Positions 41,301 to 52,701 of a stretch of DNA of 64,000 nucleotides are shown here, piece by piece. The notes below the pieces were generated by a model. That model ran no database searches, was not told the origin of the DNA, and was given only the letters and a program-made list of their open reading frames with translations. This stretch comes from Centropristis striata (lineage: Eukaryota > Chordata > Actinopteri > Perciformes > Serranidae). Made by a program: the position numbers and the translations under genes. Each line of letters starts with the position of its first letter. Within the stretch, counting starts at the first letter, position 1. Location: assembly GCF_030273125.1 (NCBI RefSeq), contig NC_081533.1, positions 2,935,362 to 2,999,361 on the forward strand, read 5' to 3'.

Positions 41301-41479
41301 AAGTGAATGTAAGTATTAATACTGTAACACCTTTATTATGTTTATGTTTGATATGTTTGCATCGGGTTCTGGCCCGACCCATCTGTCAAACTTTAAAAAA
41401 CAATGTGGCCCCTGAGCCAAAAAGTTTGCCCACTACTGGGCAAACTACTATTAAGAAGAAAACACTGTATTAATTTGAA

Positions 41480-41936
41480 TGAGGTGATAGCTTTTCTGCA
41501 TCAGGAACTACAACGCATTGGACAGTTGCAAGGACATCGCTGGTTACATCTACGGGCAATTCAAATGGGACTTTTCTCATAAATTCGCTACTTTTTTGTC
41601 ATAGATTTGCCATAATTAATCTCATAAATCTGTTACTTTTTCTAATAGATTTGAACATCAACATTTTTCTTCACAAATCACCCCCTCTCTTTCGGGTCCG
41701 TATATATATATATATTTTTTTTTTTCATACTTGGCCTCTATACACCATCGGAACAACAACCAACAAACCACACTTGTAGCTATGTCGGTTCCCCAAATCA
41801 GTAATATGATTTAAATGAACAAATAAAAAGCCATGTCTACTGCTGGCAGCAGCCTGAAGTAATACGTTGAATATTAATTGAGACTTGAGATGACTTCTTC
41901 TGTGATATAAAGTAACAAGTCAGTTCAGCTTGTTTC
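41480..41936. other. Gene 5 intron DNA, no gene seen
   Basis: AT-rich sequence with a short TA run at 41701; nothing recognisable. Confidence 0.5.
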
Positions 41937-43222
41937 TTTACCCTTTATGCCCTCCTCAAACTTACTACCCTCTGGTGCCCCTTGTGGCCAAAAAAGGCCA
42001 CACACACTAAAACTTCTATTAAATAACCATACATCAATATTTTTTTCTGGATTTTTTTTCTCCATAAATCTCTCAAACAACTTCAGACTTGTTCAAAACT
42101 ACCAAACATTATAATCATTTTCATAATGTTAACCCTTATATGCCAGTTTATATATTTGGAGTTTTCCTTAATTTCTTCCCAAAAAACCCCACAAAAAATG
42201 AATTATTTTCCATATAATTAATAGTACGGAACTGGGGCTTTGGTGGCAATTAGAATATTGGAAATGTCAAAGAATAGCAAAAAAATTGATTTGATTGCAT
42301 TAGTATTTTTATGTAGTGCCAGATACTCCCTCTGGTGACCCTCATGGCCAAAAATGCACCATAGACTTCCATCCAAACCACATTTTTAAATCTCACTGCC
42401 ATGAAGGTATAAAAACATGCATTCTGTAATGTCAGCATTTCATTTGGAAGAAAATTGGTGATATTTGACATTTTCACTGTATTCCACCATATTCCACCAT
42501 ATTCCCATTGTATCATATATTCTTCATTGTGTATGAAAAATGTTGACAAAGATGAAAACGAAGGACATTTTCACTATCATTTTAGTTAGTTTTGTAACCA
42601 CACAATACAGCTTCAGTTAATTATCATTATCATGTAACCTTTAACCCTTAAAACAAAGTCTGAAATCTCAAAAAAGCCTTTAACGAAGTGAGGACCAGCC
42701 GAAATGTCCTCACTTTGCAAAAATGTCCTCACTCTGTTGGTCAAAAACGTGATCTGGTCCTCACTATGTAGGAAGTACAAGAACTAACACACACATTCTT
42801 GTAGTTCTATCTTTGTGAGGACCCTCATTTGAATAGTTAATTCCCTTGCAAGGTTATAATAGTTTTGGATTTTTCATCAGTTTTAGTTTTAATTTTGTTG
42901 TGAATTTTTGTTTTCAAATTCAGTTAGTTTTAATTAGTTTTTAGAGTGAGTTTGCAAGTTTTAGTTTAGTAATTTTTTTTAAAAATGCTTTAGTTTTAGT
43001 TTAGTTTTTATTAGTTTTAGTTTTTTGTAATGGGGTATTTGTTGGGTGGGAGATTAAAAGAGGTCACAGTAAATTTTGTCTTTATTTCCTTTGCCTTATC
43101 CATCTTCATTATGTATGAAAAAAAGTTGACAAAGATGAAAACAAAAACTCTGAACTCTCAAAAAAGCCTTTAAAGAAGTGAGGACCGGCCGAAATGTCCT
43201 CACTTTGCAAAACATACACACA

Positions 43223-43267
<45 letters not shown>

Positions 43268-43513
43268 CATCCTCTGGTAGTCACAAACCTCCATTATATA
43301 ACTGACAAGATGACAAAAATGTCATGCATCGGCCTACAATGTGAAAATGGTGGAATTTGGTGGAATACAGTGAAAATGTGAAATATCACTAATTATCTTC
43401 CAAATTAAAAGCTGACATTCCAGAATTCATGGTTTTATACCATAATGGCAGTGAGATTAAAAAAAAAAATTTGAATGGAGGTCTATGAGGCCCGAGGAGG
43501 GCATAAGGGTTAA
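41937..43513. mobile_element. Fold-back element with ACCC(T)TTATGCCCTCCTC termini
   Basis: Left end TTTACCCTTTATGCCCTCCT, right end GAGGAGGGCATAAGGGTTAA. Inverted blocks at about 42360-42500 and 43330-43490 (TGGTGGAATACAGTGAAAAT and complement) support a long fold-back. The right flank is TTAA (43510-43513); the left is TTTA, possibly a mutated TTAA. A (CA)n run lies at about 43213-43264. A segment with GTGAGGACCAGCCGAAATG occurs twice (42690 and 43175). Confidence 0.65.
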
Positions 43514-44279
43514 GTCTCGTTTGTTAAAGTTCCACCCAGATTTCTTAAAATGATTGTGCAGCTTTTGCAACCACTAAACACATACAAATAAGACAACCCA
43601 ACCAACTGCACTGCCATGCAAATAGCGTCTCTGTGCTCTTTTTCCATTTGCACACAGTTAAATGAGGTAATGTGCATACGTCTGGAGCACTGGCATATTG
43701 GCCCCCTTCCATACTAATGACTTTCATTGCAGTCGCAAACAGTTCAATTCACAAAGGCAAGCATAATTTAACACATGTAGTTGTGATTATTATTAGTGAT
43801 CATGAATCAATTGGTTGCGTTTATGAGGTATGTCCATTACAAACTTATTTTTGGATTCAGTGACAGGATGCTCCTCTCAGCTAACCTACATGTCATTGTT
43901 TTTAAATGTGAGAAAAAAACAAACATGCTTTTGGCATATTTTCTCACATTTGCTGATTTAAATTACATGTAAAATTTACATCCAATTAAAGTAATTTTAA
44001 CACAAGATTAGTAGACTATAAGAAATATATGGAACTAAAGCTAATACATTGATAAAGTTTATTTGTTCCAATTACAAATGTCAAAATTTAAATGTGAATT
44101 TATTGCTGGAGCCTGTTGGTGTTCCAGCGAGGGCACAGACAGCACCTCTAGGGAGTAAATTCAGGGCTTCACCCCTTTTCAACCGACCCTTTAGGCTCTA
44201 GCATATTGAAACTTTGTAGGCATCATTGTGTGTGATATCAGCAGTCCAAATCAATTCTTAGTAAATTTGCCCCTCAGTG
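43514..44279. other. Gene 5 intron DNA, no gene seen
   Basis: No credible ORF or repeat terminus. ATGCAAAT at about 43615 is an isolated octamer match without further support. Confidence 0.5.
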
Positions 44280-44836
44280 TTAACCCTCTGGGGTCTATGA
44301 ACGTGCCGTCCTGATCAGATCACGTGAAGTTTAACAAAAAAAACATTCAACACTGACATTCCCAGGTCATGTAAAACCAAAGATATGATAATAAGATCAG
44401 ATAATAATGATAATATGTAATTTTGCACAGTTTGTTTTTGAAGAGTTGCAGCTAACAAGGGGAAAAAAAAGCCTATAAATATACATGTTTTTATGGGACT
44501 TTTTTGTATATAGTTTTATTATATTTAAATTTCACCTTTTTATATGTTCATATTTGTATCCTATGTTTACATTTTCAAGTTCCAAAACAGTGCATTGAGC
44601 ATATTTGTGGTTTTTATTGTAGCAAATAGTATGATTTTTCAACTCGGATTTCATGATTTGTGTATTTTTGGGCTCAATATGTTGATAAAGTAGGTTAAAT
44701 CGAGTCAGATCATATAGGTAAAGAAAAAATGAATACCAAATATGGATATAGTAAACATTTTTTATGTGGTACATGAAGGGCAAAATCAAAAGTATTTAAA
44801 AACGGACAAAATAGGCAAAAGACCCCAGAGGGTTAA
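44280..44836 (+). mobile_element. piggyBac-like miniature element, TTAA at both ends
   Basis: TTAACCCTCTGGGGTCTATG at the left, GACCCCAGAGGGTTAA at the right, TTAA at 44280-44283 and 44833-44836. The right half matches 20100-20510. It also contains the GGACAAAATAGGC block found beside other copies. Inside the gene 5 leader intron. Confidence 0.88.
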
Positions 44837-45358
44837 AAACAGATCAGTCAACACACAGTTGAAGTGAAAATACTAGTAGGTGTGAGGAATAGATGGATAG
44901 ATAATACTTCAGTATTCTTCAGTCTACAGCGGCTCCCTTTTTTCTCCTTGATTTGCCATTTTAAATTTCATAAATTTGTGACTTTCATACTTGGCCCTAA
45001 TTGGCAAAAATTTAGATGATTAGAGGATGACCAAAGAATTATACGAAAGAATAAGGTTGTTTTTTTTTACTCTATAGTTTTAATTGATCATTGATGTATG
45101 CCCAAATCAATTTGTATTCTTCAATTGTAAAAATGTGCTTTATAAACAGCAGTAAAACATTTTTTAAAAACATTTTAGTCAACTTAAATGTGCATCATAG
45201 CTTTTGAAAGTCTGCAGCCTGACGCCTTAACCTCTACATTTAGACAATTTCAAGTCTAGTTTTGAGTTTCCCTCATCAGGAGAGCTTTCCTCAGATATTT
45301 CTCAGGAGTCTCGCCTCTTTTTGCACTTGTGTCCTCACTGCATTCTGACAAAACCACG

Positions 45359-45855
45359 TTAACCCTCTGGAGTCCATCGATTCATTGAAAATATTCTGAG
45401 CATGTTTTATTTACAGTAATAACTTTATTTATATAACAGACGAGCTGAAAAGCCAGTTGAAAGTGCCATTTATGTTTTTAGACCATTTTTTAAAATGTGA
45501 ATTTTCTTTCTACAATGAAAATTATTACTATTTTTAATTTACATGCAAATAGACTGTTTTATAGTTTCATTTATCTATCATTTTTTCTGCTGTTTTTGTG
45601 TGTATAAATAGTTTTGTTTTTTTAAAAGAAGATCAAATTCCATAGAAACCTGTGTCTTTTGTTTGTATTTTGGGTTCCTGGCAACTTTTTACTGTACTAT
45701 AATTTGAAAAAATGAAAAATCTGACTGATAGTGAAGTGTTTGTGGAGAGAAAGGAACCATGCATGTGATGTAAGGACAGACTGAAAGATGCTGAACACCA
45801 ACATTAATGCATAGGAAGTTGACAAATTTGAACAAAAATCTCCTGGACTTGCTTA
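45359..45855 (+). mobile_element. piggyBac-like miniature element, right end truncated
   Basis: TTAACCCTCTGGAGTCCATC at 45359, collinear with 19319-19810 to CTCCTGGACTT, where it stops short of the terminal TTAA. It is followed by a hAT-like terminus at about 45990-46015 (GATAAAGGTTGCCGACCCCT). Confidence 0.75.
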
Positions 45856-46065
45856 CTGTGACATATTAGCCTTAATTGAAGCATTATTAGCCCACCAACA
45901 TTACTGTTTTATCTTCGTTGTGAGGCAAAAAAGAAAAATTGTGGCTCCATTCTGAGATTTTATCTCTTTTTTTGGCCAACAATGGCTCTTTTGTTGATAA
46001 AGGTTGCCGACCCCTGAGCTAGAACATGGTATAAAAGTAATAAAAACATAAAGTTTATCAACTAC

Positions 46066-46140
46066 CTGATTCTGGTCTTCTCTGGTCCGCCCTGTGTGTT
46101 CCTCTGTGTCTCAGTATCTGGTCCAGATGTCCTGTTCTGG
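46066..46140 (-). promoter_or_regulatory. Leader exon of gene 5
   Basis: On the minus strand CTGAGACACAGAGGAACACA, then GGCGGACCAGAGAAGACC and AATCAG end at 46066 before donor GTAGTT, nearly identical to the gene 4 leader exon. The TATA-like TGATATACAG of gene 4 is replaced here by GTGTGGCCAGAACAGG, so this copy seems to have lost its TATA box. The intron to 39742 is about 6.3 kb. Confidence 0.58.
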
Positions 46141-46668
46141 CCACACTCCTCCTCCTCCTCCTGCTCTCTATTCTCTCTCTCTAATTCAGATTCATATTCA
46201 AATGTTTTATTTGAATAAAGAAAAAACAACAAGACGCAGTGACAAACTGATAAATAAATATTTTATTGATAGTTAAACAATTATAGTGACAGAACAAATG
46301 TAAAGTAAAACCATATATTTGGTATATGTCATGTAAGACAATCTCATACATACTATGAATGCATAGAGAAATAAACATCTGCATTAATGATCTTCGTCAT
46401 CAGTCATTTTAATGTTGCATTATTCATTAGCGCATACACACCATTTAATTCAAATAAAGCCCAGCTATAATTTCTCAATGAATTTTACACCAATCTTTTG
46501 CTCAAGTAGTAGTTAATATGTTAGCAACACGTCTGAAGTGATAAAAAAACATGGAGTTTTGTTCAGCCACAGTTGTCTTTACTTAAATAAACATTTATTT
46601 CACATCTTGGTACATCATGAATGCATAAAAACAGTTTCCAAAGACTTTCCCAAGGGACCAGACCAATA
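46141..46668. other. Upstream flank of the gene 5 promoter
   Basis: Matches 32440-32620 and 36816-37090 upstream of gene 4, showing that the duplication included promoter-distal DNA. No gene. Confidence 0.6.
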
Positions 46669-46676
46669 CTCTGAAC

Positions 46677-47235
46677 CAGGGGTCTCACACTCAAACTGCC
46701 TGGGGGCCGCTGGAGGCAGCATCAAAATGACCAAAAAAAGACACAAAATGACAGAAAAAAACTAAATTACTTGAAAAAGACACAAAATGACCAAAAAAAG
46801 ACACAAAATAACATAATTACCAAAAAAGACACAACATTATTTTAAAAAATGACACAAAATGACACAAAAAAGACACAAAATGACACAAAAAAACCTCACA
46901 TTAAACATTAAACAATTGCAGAGCAATTGCGATATTTTGTGGCCCCCACCTTGATATGAAAGTTTAATGTGAGTTTTATATGAATGGCACTTTACCTTGT
47001 TGTGTGTGGGAGGTCCCTTTAATTACTTTTATTGGTAATTTTGTGTCTTTTTTTGGTAATTTTGTGTCTTTTCTTCATAATTTTGTGTCTTTTTTTGGTA
47101 ATTCTGTGTCTTTTTTTAATAATTTTGTGTCTTTTTTAATAATTTTGTGTCTTTTTTTGGTAATTCTGTGTCTTTTTCTGGTCATTCTGATACTGCCTCC
47201 AGCGGCCCCCAGGTAATTTGAGTTTGAGACCCCTG
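46677..47235. mobile_element. hAT-type fold-back element with minisatellite arms
   Basis: 559 bp. The left end CAGGGGTCTCACACTCAAAC and the complement of the right end (CAGGGGTCTCAAACTCAAAT) match through GGGGGCCGCTGGAGGCAG and on into the minisatellite: purine orientation at 46725-46900, pyrimidine at 47030-47185. Flanks CTCTGAAC and ATCTAAAG are a decayed 8-bp duplication of the NTCTAGAN type. No coding potential. Confidence 0.88.
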
Positions 47236-48435
47236 ATCTAAAGGTTGTTCTGTGGTCTCAAGAGTGTGCAACACCAACTTTTTTTCTGGCGCCTTGTCCA
47301 ATAATTTGTGTAACCCTAGTTGTCTCAAATTACAAAATCATCATAATGCTCAAAACATTTAATTCCTTCACACCTATTAAAGGTTGTTTGTTCTTGCAGT
47401 CCATTAGACAGACAGCTGACGGAATTCAAATGATGTGAACACAATGTCTGCTCTGTATTCAAATCAAATAGAGCCATTACTGTTTTGCATGGTTGTGTTA
47501 TTGTGCACGTCACGGCTTTTGGTACATTGTATACACAGCATGTGTGCTGAAGTTGAACCTCACCACAGGAAGAATCACACACTAAAAAAATTAATAATCT
47601 AATAACAATTCCAGTGCAATAATAACCCTCTAATACCAAATAATCTATTTATATGTAAGGTAAAGTCAAACCACCGCTCATCGTTTATATAATCATGATT
47701 ATTCAGTGTCTTTTTAACATATTTTATGTCTTTAAGGAAATTTCGTTGTATAATGACAATAAAAACTCTTGAATCTTGAATCTTAAAACTTCCACAGTAC
47801 TCTAATGTAAAAACGATAAACAAAAATCTTAATTCCACAGTTCTGTTCTTACTGGAGTGTTCCATGTTGATTTCCCCTTATCACTGACTATCAGTGCAAT
47901 AAGGAAACCATGCTCGGTCCTGCATTAAAATTTAATGCAATATTTTACATGACAACATTTTCTGTCCGCTAACTGCCTTTTACAGGGTTCCACACATTTT
48001 CATGGACAAAATTTCAAAACTTTCTCATCACTTTAAGGACCCACAGTAAAACTCCAATTACCAATTGGGTTCAAGGCTGGAAACTAAGCGATATAAAGAA
48101 AAAGTATGTAGGTTTAAGTTCACACTAGTTTAGTTCAAGCATCAGAGAAAGTAATTTGTAATGCATTGTCAACTCAAAAAATATTGTGTGAAAAAAATGA
48201 AGAAACATACACAATAGTACATTTTAAATGTCACACAAAGGAACATAATTCAAGCTCATGCCCCCACCCTAAAAACCTTTCTCTTAAAGTCACAGTAACC
48301 TGCCTTATTGCTCATAACAAAGGGACAAAAAATAACATATTTTTACAAATATTATTCTGACATGAACATGAATTACATCTAATTGTGTATCTGACTTTAA
48401 CAAATTTAGATTTTAACGTAACATAAATCCATACT
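47236..48435. other. Intergenic DNA, no gene seen
   Basis: 47400-47520 (TTCAAATGATGTGA, then TTTTGCATGG) resembles 50600-50690, a diverged duplication of receptor-flanking DNA. A short SINE/LINE-like tail (AATAAAAACTCTTGAATCTT) lies at 47758. ORFs are unconvincing. Confidence 0.5.
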
Positions 48436-48443
48436 TAAATTGT

Positions 48444-48849
48444 GAACCTGGTCTCACAGGAATCCGTGAAATAGCCACGGAAACACTCAGATTTCCTATT
48501 GGTTTGTTCCAAGTCACGTGACTTTTAAGGTCCCAGTGGTCTGAACAAAAAACATGTTGGACAGTTCTCTCATTCAAAAATCAATATTTTGACTTAGTTT
48601 CTACATAAAAATGGATTTTGATCACATTTCTAGCTAGAAATATATGTTTTATTTTCTAAATATTCACTTAGTGAATGTACATAATCACTTTGTATGTTGG
48701 AATAGCCACGGGACATGACTGTCATTAACTTGCATTGTAGCGAAATCCGTGTCAGTTTCACAGAAATGTGAGTGATTTGGTGGCTATTCCACGGATTTTG
48801 AGTTAAGCAAATCCGTAACTATTTCAAGGATTCCTGTGAGACCAGGTTG
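48444..48849. mobile_element. Miniature element with AACCTGGTCTCACAGGAATC termini
   Basis: Inverted termini of about 30 bp (AACCTGGTCTCACAGGAATC, mirrored at 48819-48848) and internal copies of ATAGCCACGG. Flanked by TAAATTGT at 48436-48443 and 48850-48857, an 8-bp duplication. A fragment of the same family is at 40024. Confidence 0.85.
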
Positions 48850-48866
48850 TAAATTGTTCTTATTAT

Positions 48867-49903
48867 GGACCGAGCACTAACGGTGCGAGGACCCTATTGT
48901 AATTGGTCCGTTTATTATAACGGCAAATGAATCGCCTTTTTGAGGCCTTTATCATATTCAAAAACTCCCCAAACTCGGCACAAAATTCAATCGTGTCGAA
49001 AATTCACGTATTTCATTGCTTTCAGAAATAGCTGTGGCAAAATGACCTACTAGCGCCCCCTAGAATTCAGCCCCTCACACAGGTTTGTCGTAGAGACACA
49101 AAATTTGGTACGTACATGTATCATGGGAAGACGCACCAAAAAGTCTCAAGAACCCATACCCTAAAATGTACAGGAAGTCGGCCATCTTGGATCGAATACG
49201 GAATTTTCGCCATTTCCAGGTCGCATACTTTAACGAACTCCTCCTACAGATTTCACCCTATTTACTTCAAACTTGGTCAGTAGCATCACAAGGCCTTTGG
49301 GATCAAAATTTGTATAAATCTTTACCGACGGTCACACTTTCCCATTCTTTGTCCAATCTGGTCCAAACTTCTCATGCTTCATCAGAGTCCAGCCCTTAAC
49401 ACTTCTAAATAACAATATTTCATAAAACCCCGCCCCTTGTGCTTTATCCACGCCCCCTTTCATAAAATGACCACGTTGCATACTTTACATAACTCCTCCA
49501 TCAGATTTAATCTCATTGACTTCAAACTTGGTCAGTACCATCACAAGGCCTTTGGGATCAAAAGTTGTATAAATCTTTACAGACGGTCACACTATGTGGG
49601 CGTGGCACGGCGGCAAAATATGGCATCTCGTCCATAACACACGAGACTGCATAACTTGACCATACATTGTCCAATCTGTCCCACATTTCCCACACGTGAT
49701 AAGGGTCCAGCCCGGAACACACCCACGTGTCAAAAGTGACACACAGTCATAGCGCCCCCTGCTGGCTACAGGAAGTAACATGTTTTACACCTACCACGAG
49801 CACAGTGGTAGGAGACACGCAATTTGGTACACATAGGGACTGAGCCCACAGCGCCGCGAATGACATGCCCTCCCCCGACGGCTCCACTCTGCTCGGTCCC
49901 GTT
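48867..49903. mobile_element. GGACCGAGCA-type repeat element
   Basis: Begins GGACCGAGCACTAACGG and ends TGCTCGGTCC. Internal direct repeat with CTTCAAACTTGGTCAGTA and CACAAGGCCTTTGGGATCAA at about 49266 and 49516. Contains several GCGCCCCCT motifs. Non-coding. The related GAGCACTGGTCCC hairpin is at 12877. Confidence 0.6.
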
Positions 49904-50812
49904 CAGTCCTGCTTGCAGGCCTACTTTATTAACTTGTGCTACTAAAATGTAATTTGTTTCCACACCTATGTTTTACCTTCAAGCTTACCTTTAATTGTAC
50001 AACAATTAAAAAGTAAATAACCCCACATTACTAATCAACGCATATTAAACCCCAAACCTTGACCTAACCTTAACCTTAAAAACTCTGTTGGTTAATTACA
50101 TATACTGGTCCTCACTATGTAGGGAGTACAAGAACTCACACACATATTCAGGTGTGCTGGGCTGTAGGTGTTTGTGTTAATATATCTATCGTATGTCTGG
50201 TGGATTGTAACAATAAGTGAAACTGACAAAAAAAAACCAATGAAACAAGTGAGGACCAGATAAAAGTCCTCCCTCTGGTAAATACGTATACTGGTCCCCA
50301 TATTGTAGGTAGTACAAGAAATACACACACACAGATTCAGGTGTGCTGGGCTGCATAAGGACACTATTTGATTTGACTATTTTGTGCCGCAGAATTAAAT
50401 GTTTCTTTTTCCAGTGCATGTGGAATAAAGTGATTTTGAGAGAAATCGCTAAATTTTAAGCTTCTTTTAATATCAGCAAATGTCTTCATACAGCATGTAT
50501 AGACACGGTATACATACATACAAACACATAATTTACTCACCTTTATGAGGCATCGAAATTCTTCTAAAATCACTATTTATTTCAGTTTTGGATGGAAAGC
50601 TGACAGATCATCATTCAAATGATGTGAGGACAAGCTGTGCTGTGTATCCAAATGAGATACTCTTCAACTGCTTTGCATGGCCGTGTCTTTTTTTTATTGT
50701 GTCTTTTCTAAACACCTTAAGTTGAATCTTTCCACACTTAAACAGATTCATTTAAAAGTCAAAAACCTTGTAATAACAGACGTTTTACTGTTCTTGTGTA
50801 CCATATACAGTG

Positions 50813-50863
<51 letters not shown>

Positions 50864-51487
50864 TTTTTACTATATACTAGAGGCCAAAAGTACAAAATAT
50901 TGCAACAAAATAAACGTGGTTATTTTATAAAGAGTCACTGATTAGAACACATTTTTACTATAATTATCAGGTTGTTTTTATTGCTTAGACTTTGTGTATC
51001 CTTCTTTCCTTAATGTATAAATCTGAACTCTTGTTTATTTACTCAGCTGCTTCAGTTTGAGTCATTTCTGTGGTAGTTTGTCAGGTAGATATATAAATAT
51101 AATAATTTAATTAATTAGCTTTCTTTCCATTTCAGTCAACTACCATGATGTGAATTTAAGAAAATGATGATATTACATTTTCCAACCAAAATTAATTCCA
51201 GCATTGGTTTGACTCCCTTCACCATTTAAAACCACCTTTCATAGTTGTTTAAACATGATTAATCAGTGGAGAACAGATATTTTAGGGGGATTTTTTTTTT
51301 ATTTAAAATGACACTCAAGATATACAGAAACATGTTTGGTTACCAGATGATCATAAAAAAAGAGCACAACAGATATTTTTCTCAGGAGCAGGTGGAGACC
51401 AAACCAGATGATGTTTAAATAGACGATTGTAGCTTATATCTAAAGAGTTTTAATTTAATGCAAACCTTCACCATAACCTAATTTGGT
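49904..51487. other. Intergenic DNA with microsatellites
   Basis: A duplicated block with CTGGTCC(T/C)C(A/C) and TAGTACAAGAA occurs at about 50105 and 50285, related to 42760. (TA)n lies at 50817-50852. 50590-50690 resembles 47410-47520. No gene. Confidence 0.5.
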
Positions 51488-51590
51488 GCTGTTCCTGTGA
51501 CATGTTAATGGTCCTGCTCTGTGCAGAAACAGCAGAGGTAACAGCAGGCTGCTGGGGAGATTAACCCAGACTGGATACACCAGCAGCACT
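51488..51590 (-). pseudogene. 3' relic of a cluster-family receptor
   Basis: On the minus strand it reads VWVNLPSSLLLPLLFLHR then AGPLTCHRNSTK, the TM7 and C-tail of the family, closest to gene 6 (LHRAGTLKCHKNSTK). The stop codon TGA has become TTA, the frame is disrupted just upstream, and nothing before TM7 remains. It lies 1.1 kb downstream of gene 6 in the same orientation, so it may mark an old tandem neighbour. Confidence 0.85.
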
Positions 51591-51812
51591 CACACATAAA
51601 AAGAACAGCAAATCAAACTACCACATAACCTCCACTACAGCACCATTACTCCATAAACAGAGTAATTTACATGCATGTACAGCATTTGAATACACATTTA
51701 TTGTCAAACTCAAACCTATGCAGGCTGTAAATAATTTGCATATAATTTTATTTCCCTTGTAACCATTTGCACCACATTTATCAGGAATATTTAGCAAAGC
51801 AAAACAACATGC

Positions 51813-52595
51813 ACACTGCAAAAAAGGTGTTTAGTCTAAAAACCAGATAAAACAGTAAATCTGAGGGAAATGATCTTCCTGCATGGACAGATAATTTACC
51901 TTGACAAGATTTATTAAATTAAGATTATTAAATCTAGAAATAAGCATGTTGAACGCTTTAAAAAAATAAATTAACTCTTAAAACAAGATAAATTATCTAA
52001 CACTTCTGAATCTAATTTTTTTTTTATCTTGGTAAGAAACAAATAATTGTCAGTGCACTGTGCTCGGGCCAGTTCATCACTGCTTGCGGCTTTAATTTTT
52101 ATCTTTTTTGTACATTTTTTGTATTGTTTTGGTCATTTTGTGATCAAAGGAAGATGTAAAAAGAAACACAAAATGACCAAAAAAAACCCAAAAAAGACAC
52201 AAAAAAGACTCAAAAAGACACAAAAAAGACTCAAAAAAAGACAAAGAGACACAAAAAGACGTAAAATGACCAAAAAAGAAACAAAAGATGTAACACCACA
52301 AAAAAAAAGACACAAAAAGACAAAAAAAGAAACCCACCAAAAAAAGACAAAAAGTTTTTTTTTATCTTGGTAAGAAAAAAATAATCATCAGGTCACTCTA
52401 CTCAGGCCAGTTCATCACTGCTGGCAGCTTTCATTTATTTGGTTTTAAGAGTTAATTTCTTATTTTAAGCGTTCAACATGCTTATTTCTAGATTTAATAA
52501 TCTTGATTTAAGAAATCTTGTCAAGGTAAATTATCTGTCCATGCAGCAAGATAATTTCCTTCAGATTTAGTGTTTTTATCTATGGTTACTAGAAA
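51813..52595. mobile_element. Fold-back element with CACTGCAAAAA end and minisatellite core
   Basis: Outer arms at about 51840-51990 and 52440-52585 are inverted copies (GATCTTCCTGCATGGACAGA, GCATGTTGAACGCTT and complements). Inside, an almost identical 75-bp segment (TTATCTTGGTAAGAAA, then CAGTTCATCACTGCT) occurs as a direct repeat at about 52024 and 52360, around a purine minisatellite (52148-52350). Part of the arm sequence is shared with the hAT element at 7062. Confidence 0.7.
52148..52350. repeat. Left inverted flank of gene 6, purine minisatellite
   Basis: AGATGTAAAAAGAAACACAA, then AAAAAGACACAAAAAGACTC-type units. The reverse complement occurs at 53650-53935 on the other side of the gene 6 coding exon. 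Confidence 0.8.
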
Positions 52596-52675
52596 AAAAC
52601 ACACACACAAAAGATATTTTTCTCAGGACCAGGTGGAAAGTAAATGGACAATTTCTTGCATATAGTTGAAAAGAC

Positions 52676-52681
52676 TTTATT
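52676..52681 (-). terminator. Poly(A) signal of gene 6
   Basis: AATAAA on the minus strand, 20 nt after the stop codon (GATTTGAATAAAGTC). Confidence 0.6.
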
Positions 52682-52701
52682 CAAATCTAATCTAATCCTC
52701 C

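Noticed and set aside
43178..43381. Protein with a His-Thr repeat
   Set aside because: CA microsatellite translation.
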